Source: Posidonia oceanica
Lineage: Eukaryota > Streptophyta > Magnoliopsida > Alismatales > Posidoniaceae
Length of the DNA stretch: 64,000 nucleotides
Reading direction: 5' to 3'
Assembly (NCBI GenBank): GCA_037176725.1
Contig: JAZBRS010000011.1
Location: 6,510,001-6,574,000, forward strand
Below are positions 61,218-64,000 of this stretch, one piece after another. The notes beneath the pieces are model-generated. The model did no database searches. It was not told where the DNA came from and was given only the letters and a program-made list of their open reading frames with translations. The translations under genes were made by a program, and so were the position numbers. Numbering within the stretch: position 1 is the first letter of the stretch; each line of letters opens with the position of its first letter.

Positions 61218-64000
61218 ATGGCCCAGTACGTCAGTGAGCCTCCCTTCACTCTTGTCTCGGAGGGTGTTTCCGCTTCGGCCCCTCTGGTTGCTCCTTCTGT
61301 CCCTTTTGTTCCCCCTCCGACGCTAGGGTTTCCTCCCCTGGTGCCTCTGGTATCTCAGTATGTCCTGGGACACTAGCAAGCTACTCTTCCTCCGGATCCG
61401 GTGGCCGAGTCTATCTTGATGACCGTTACTCGCGTTTCGGAGATGCCATTGCCCCCTCCTTCCCAGGGATACGTCGCCCTTGACATCCCTCCTACCGCTG
61501 CTGCGACTTTTACTGTAGCACCTATTCCTCCCGGACAGTCTGTGTCCGTGCCATTTGCTTCTCAATCTTCACCGACGCTACACTTCAGCGTTCCTGCTAA
61601 CGGAATGCCTAAGGCTCAGTACCAGCACCTGATGAGCTTGCCCAGAGACTGCAGGGCATGGCTCTATCAGTTCGTCCCTCCTTTACTCCTGTCGCTCCTG
61701 AGGTTCCTTTGAGGCCAGCTCCTGCATTTCATGCATTTACCTCTACACCTCTGCCTCGACCATCGTCTCAACTGCTCATGATTCCGATGATGGGGCCCCA
61801 TGTACCGCCTCCTTCTGCACAACACTTAGCACAGCATGCTCCTCTTCCCCCTGGTGGTTAGTCCTTTGGGTTGGCTGGATCCCAGTACCCTACTGGCTCG
61901 CTGTCTGGCACCCCGCCTGTATAGCAACTGGTGCTCCAGCATCCTACCCCTCCCACCAGCATGTCATCTACCATCCTCCCTTGCATCAGGCCAAAAACCC
62001 TACATACATCCCTGCATACACAGTTCCCCAGCACGGATACACCGGCCATCCCGTTGCTCCACCAGGCGACGCTATGGTAGATCCAGAGAAGCACTTGGGT
62101 GCGACCCATTCGGTGTATGTGCTCACTACCCCTGCCGATCCCTCTCCTATGGTAGCAAATCCAGACCCCATCAACAACTGGATGGACATCTTGGAGAAGG
62201 CACTACGACTAGTGCAGGGTACTGAGCACCAAACCTACCAATTCTGGGACCTCTGTTGCTTTCCAAAGGCGGTACTCCCTCCGAAGTTCAAAATCCCAGA
62301 CTTCGACAAGTACAATGGTAGGTGCTACCCTGTAGCACACCTGAAGGCGTATTGCGGTGATCTTGCTCAGCTTCGGCTGACAAGAGGTTGCTGATCCGCC
62401 TATTCCAGAAGAGCTTGACCGGGCCGGCACTCAAGTGGTTCAAGTGGTTCACATCGCTTGATATGTCAGCCATCAAGACTTGGAACGACTTCAGTCAGGT
62501 GTTCCTGGAACAATACTCCTTCAACCTCGATCTAGTCCCAAAGTGGGCGGACTTGATCGCAACCAAGCAGAATCCCAGCGAGCCGTTCGGGGAGTACGTC
62601 GGCCGCTAGCACGCCCTTGCTTCACAGGTTCGAGATAGACCCTCTAACGAGAGTCTATTGGGATCGTTATCAAAGGGGCGCAGCCATCTCTCGGGGCTCT
62701 GCTTAGCATCCAACCAGTCACTACTTTTGCAGCACTTGTCTGAGCTGGAGCGTGCGTGGAGAGTTCTTTGCGGAGTGGCAACTTCCCGGCTCTCTCTGCG
62801 TTCGCTAAGCAGGCCGCGATCAGCAGTAACAGTGCTAACAGCAGCACCTCCAACAACAACAACGGTAGTAGCAACAACCATCCCAAGAAGAAAGACTCGC
62901 CAAAGACCGCTGTTGCATTCGTTGACTCCCCTGCTGTGCCTGTTCACTTGCAGTCCAGGCCTGCCCTAGCTCAGCTGGTGTATGCTCCTGCACCTAGGAA
63001 TCCACCCACACCACAGATCACTACCACCGCTAGACCGGTCAACCCGGCCGCATCGATTCAGCAAGGCTCGTACCAGAGGCAAAGAAGGCCACCCACTGAG
63101 AAGCGGAAGTTCGCCCCACTGGTGGAACTGCTCACGGCCATCTTGCCAAAGGTTGCATCGCTCCTGAAGTTCCTAGAGGTTCGCCTGCCCCCAAATCCCG
63201 TACCGCATTGGTTTAAGGTGAACCTCTTTTGCAATTTCCATCGAAGTGTCGGGCATTCGACGGATAATTGCTACTCCTTGCGGAACGCAATTCAGGACTT
63301 AATCAAATCGGGAACGATTGTGATTGACACACACGAGGCATCCACTCAAGCACACACTCTTGAATCTGCTCATGCAGCTGTTCCCCCTCATTCTGGCATC
63401 GTCCGCCAACCTCTACCGAAGCACTCTTATCCGGGAGGGGCGGGAACCTTAGGCATTCACTCTGTTTTTCCTTCTGGGCCTACTACATCTGTAATAGACC
63501 CCTCTAATCTGATCTCTGATATCTCTGAGCCTTTCCCTGTTAATCTCTATCTTGCGGCTATTGCCGGCTCCGAGTCGGGAGTTCACATGGTCCGACTGCA
63601 TGCTAGGCTGGAGCGCCCCTTCGCGCCCCTTACTCTGCTTCCACAGGCTCAACCCCCTGTACACCTCCTAGCTAGGGCCCAGCCTAGATCCCCTGTCCAC
63701 CTCTTAAGGCGGCCTTAGCTAGAATTCCCTGTACATCTTCTAGGCAAACCTCAGCCAGCCCCTGCCTTCGCACCCCAACAACCTTACCATTTAGATAGAC
63801 CTCAGTATCCAGTAGGTCTCCCTGTAACCCCTCCTGTGCTCGCAGCACGTGCTCCTGTGGTTATTGATTTAACCCTGGACACCCATCGCGTCCCTTACAG
63901 CTACGCCACAGAAATGTGTGTGGAAGTAACGCGATCCGGGAGGGTCTACAGACCCCTAGCACCGGCAGTTAGGCCAAACCACCTTAAACCTGCTATGCCC
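61218..64000 (+). pseudogene. gag: Element C gag and start of protease linker, with intact CHHC knuckle
   Basis: Starts MAQ at 61218. TAG 61374 follows after 52 codons. A one-base loss near 61633, TAG near 61858 and 61921, frame slips near 62370 and 62600-62750 break the N-terminal and capsid parts (FDKYNGRCYPVAHLKAYCGDL, FLEQYSFNLDLVPKWADL, EPFGEYVGR). From 62756 to TAG 63716 the frame is open (320 codons) and keeps the nucleocapsid knuckle CNFHRSVGHSTDNC (C-x2-H-x4-H-x4-C), then the SGVHMVRLHA and, after the stop, SGRVYRPLAPA linker phrases also found before protease in A. Only one TAG separates gag from the linker here, so gag and protease share one frame in the ancestor. Confidence 0.88.

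Larger units (their letters stand above)
53999..64000 (+). mobile_element. Element C: Tat-family retrotransposon, left part
   Basis: Plus-strand element with a 5.9-kb 5' LTR, PBS at 59900, leader and broken gag. Pol and 3' LTR lie off-window to the right. Same family as A and B: identical MAQ gag start, same leader phrases, same PBS. Inserted in the leader of F; the duplicated flank expected on the other side is CAACT (53994-53998). Confidence 0.9.

Noticed and set aside
1..64000. tRNA, rRNA or host protein genes
   Set aside because: No cloverleaf-like or conserved rRNA text and no exon-like host protein seen on either strand; a computed search could still find a small RNA gene.

Overview
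The window looks like a piece of a large, repeat-rich flowering-plant (or at least seed-plant) nuclear genome. I see no host gene, tRNA, rRNA or prokaryotic feature. Essentially everything is retrotransposon: a plant L1-type LINE (ORF1 with DUF4283 and a zinc knuckle, ORF2 with APE endonuclease and RT), several very large Ty3/gypsy elements of the Tat/Ogre kind with LTRs up to 5.9 kb, a fragment of a Tekay-like chromovirus, and two copies of a 1.4-kb LTR family. Teloboxes (AAACCCTAA) inside the LTRs and the protein families fit a plant.

Layout. 1-5868: LINE on the minus strand, 3' end off-window. 5869-34369: element A (minus), a Tat-type element with 5.93-kb LTRs. Its 3' LTR is cut by the LINE and its 5' LTR lies at 28436-34369. 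A carries gag (21202-19130), protease plus G-patch, RT, two RNases H, integrase (ending 12586), an extra downstream ORF (DUF7745-like) and a 91-bp satellite near its 3' end. A complete solo LTR (22278-28194, 5-bp duplication GCAGG on both sides) sits inside A's leader. 34370-44250: right part of element B (plus), the same family but with gag only, no pol, and a 2.55-kb 3' LTR. 44251-47283: tail and 3' LTR of element D (plus). 47284-50994: 3' part of element E (plus): RNase H remnant, integrase, chromodomain, polypurine tract and LTR. 50995-53998: 5' LTR and leader of element F, same LTR family as D. 53999-64000: 5' LTR (5.9 kb), primer-binding site and broken gag of element C (plus), which runs off the right edge.

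The insertion history can be read by position: E was entered by D, D by B, B by A, and A by the solo-LTR element and by the LINE. On the right, E's LTR was entered by F and F by C. By eye the two A LTRs differ at roughly 15-20 of about 620 aligned bases, so A is fairly young, yet its 6.5-kb gag-tail/pro-pol frame has 15 stops (12 of them TAG) and no frameshift. Comparison between A, B and C shows CAG to TAG changes, as expected from deamination of methylated CHG sites in silenced elements.

The most unusual signals are: a PBS-like module repeated three times around the LTR/leader junction of the Tat elements at fixed spacing; hairpins in the 91-bp satellite and in the 3' untranslated region whose stems change in a compensated way; a slot in the long LTRs filled with unrelated minisatellites in different copies; loss of the gag zinc knuckle from A; and a recurrent TTGAACG/AACGTT inverted module in the D/F LTRs and leader. 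All functions are inferred from reading the sequence; no database search was run.
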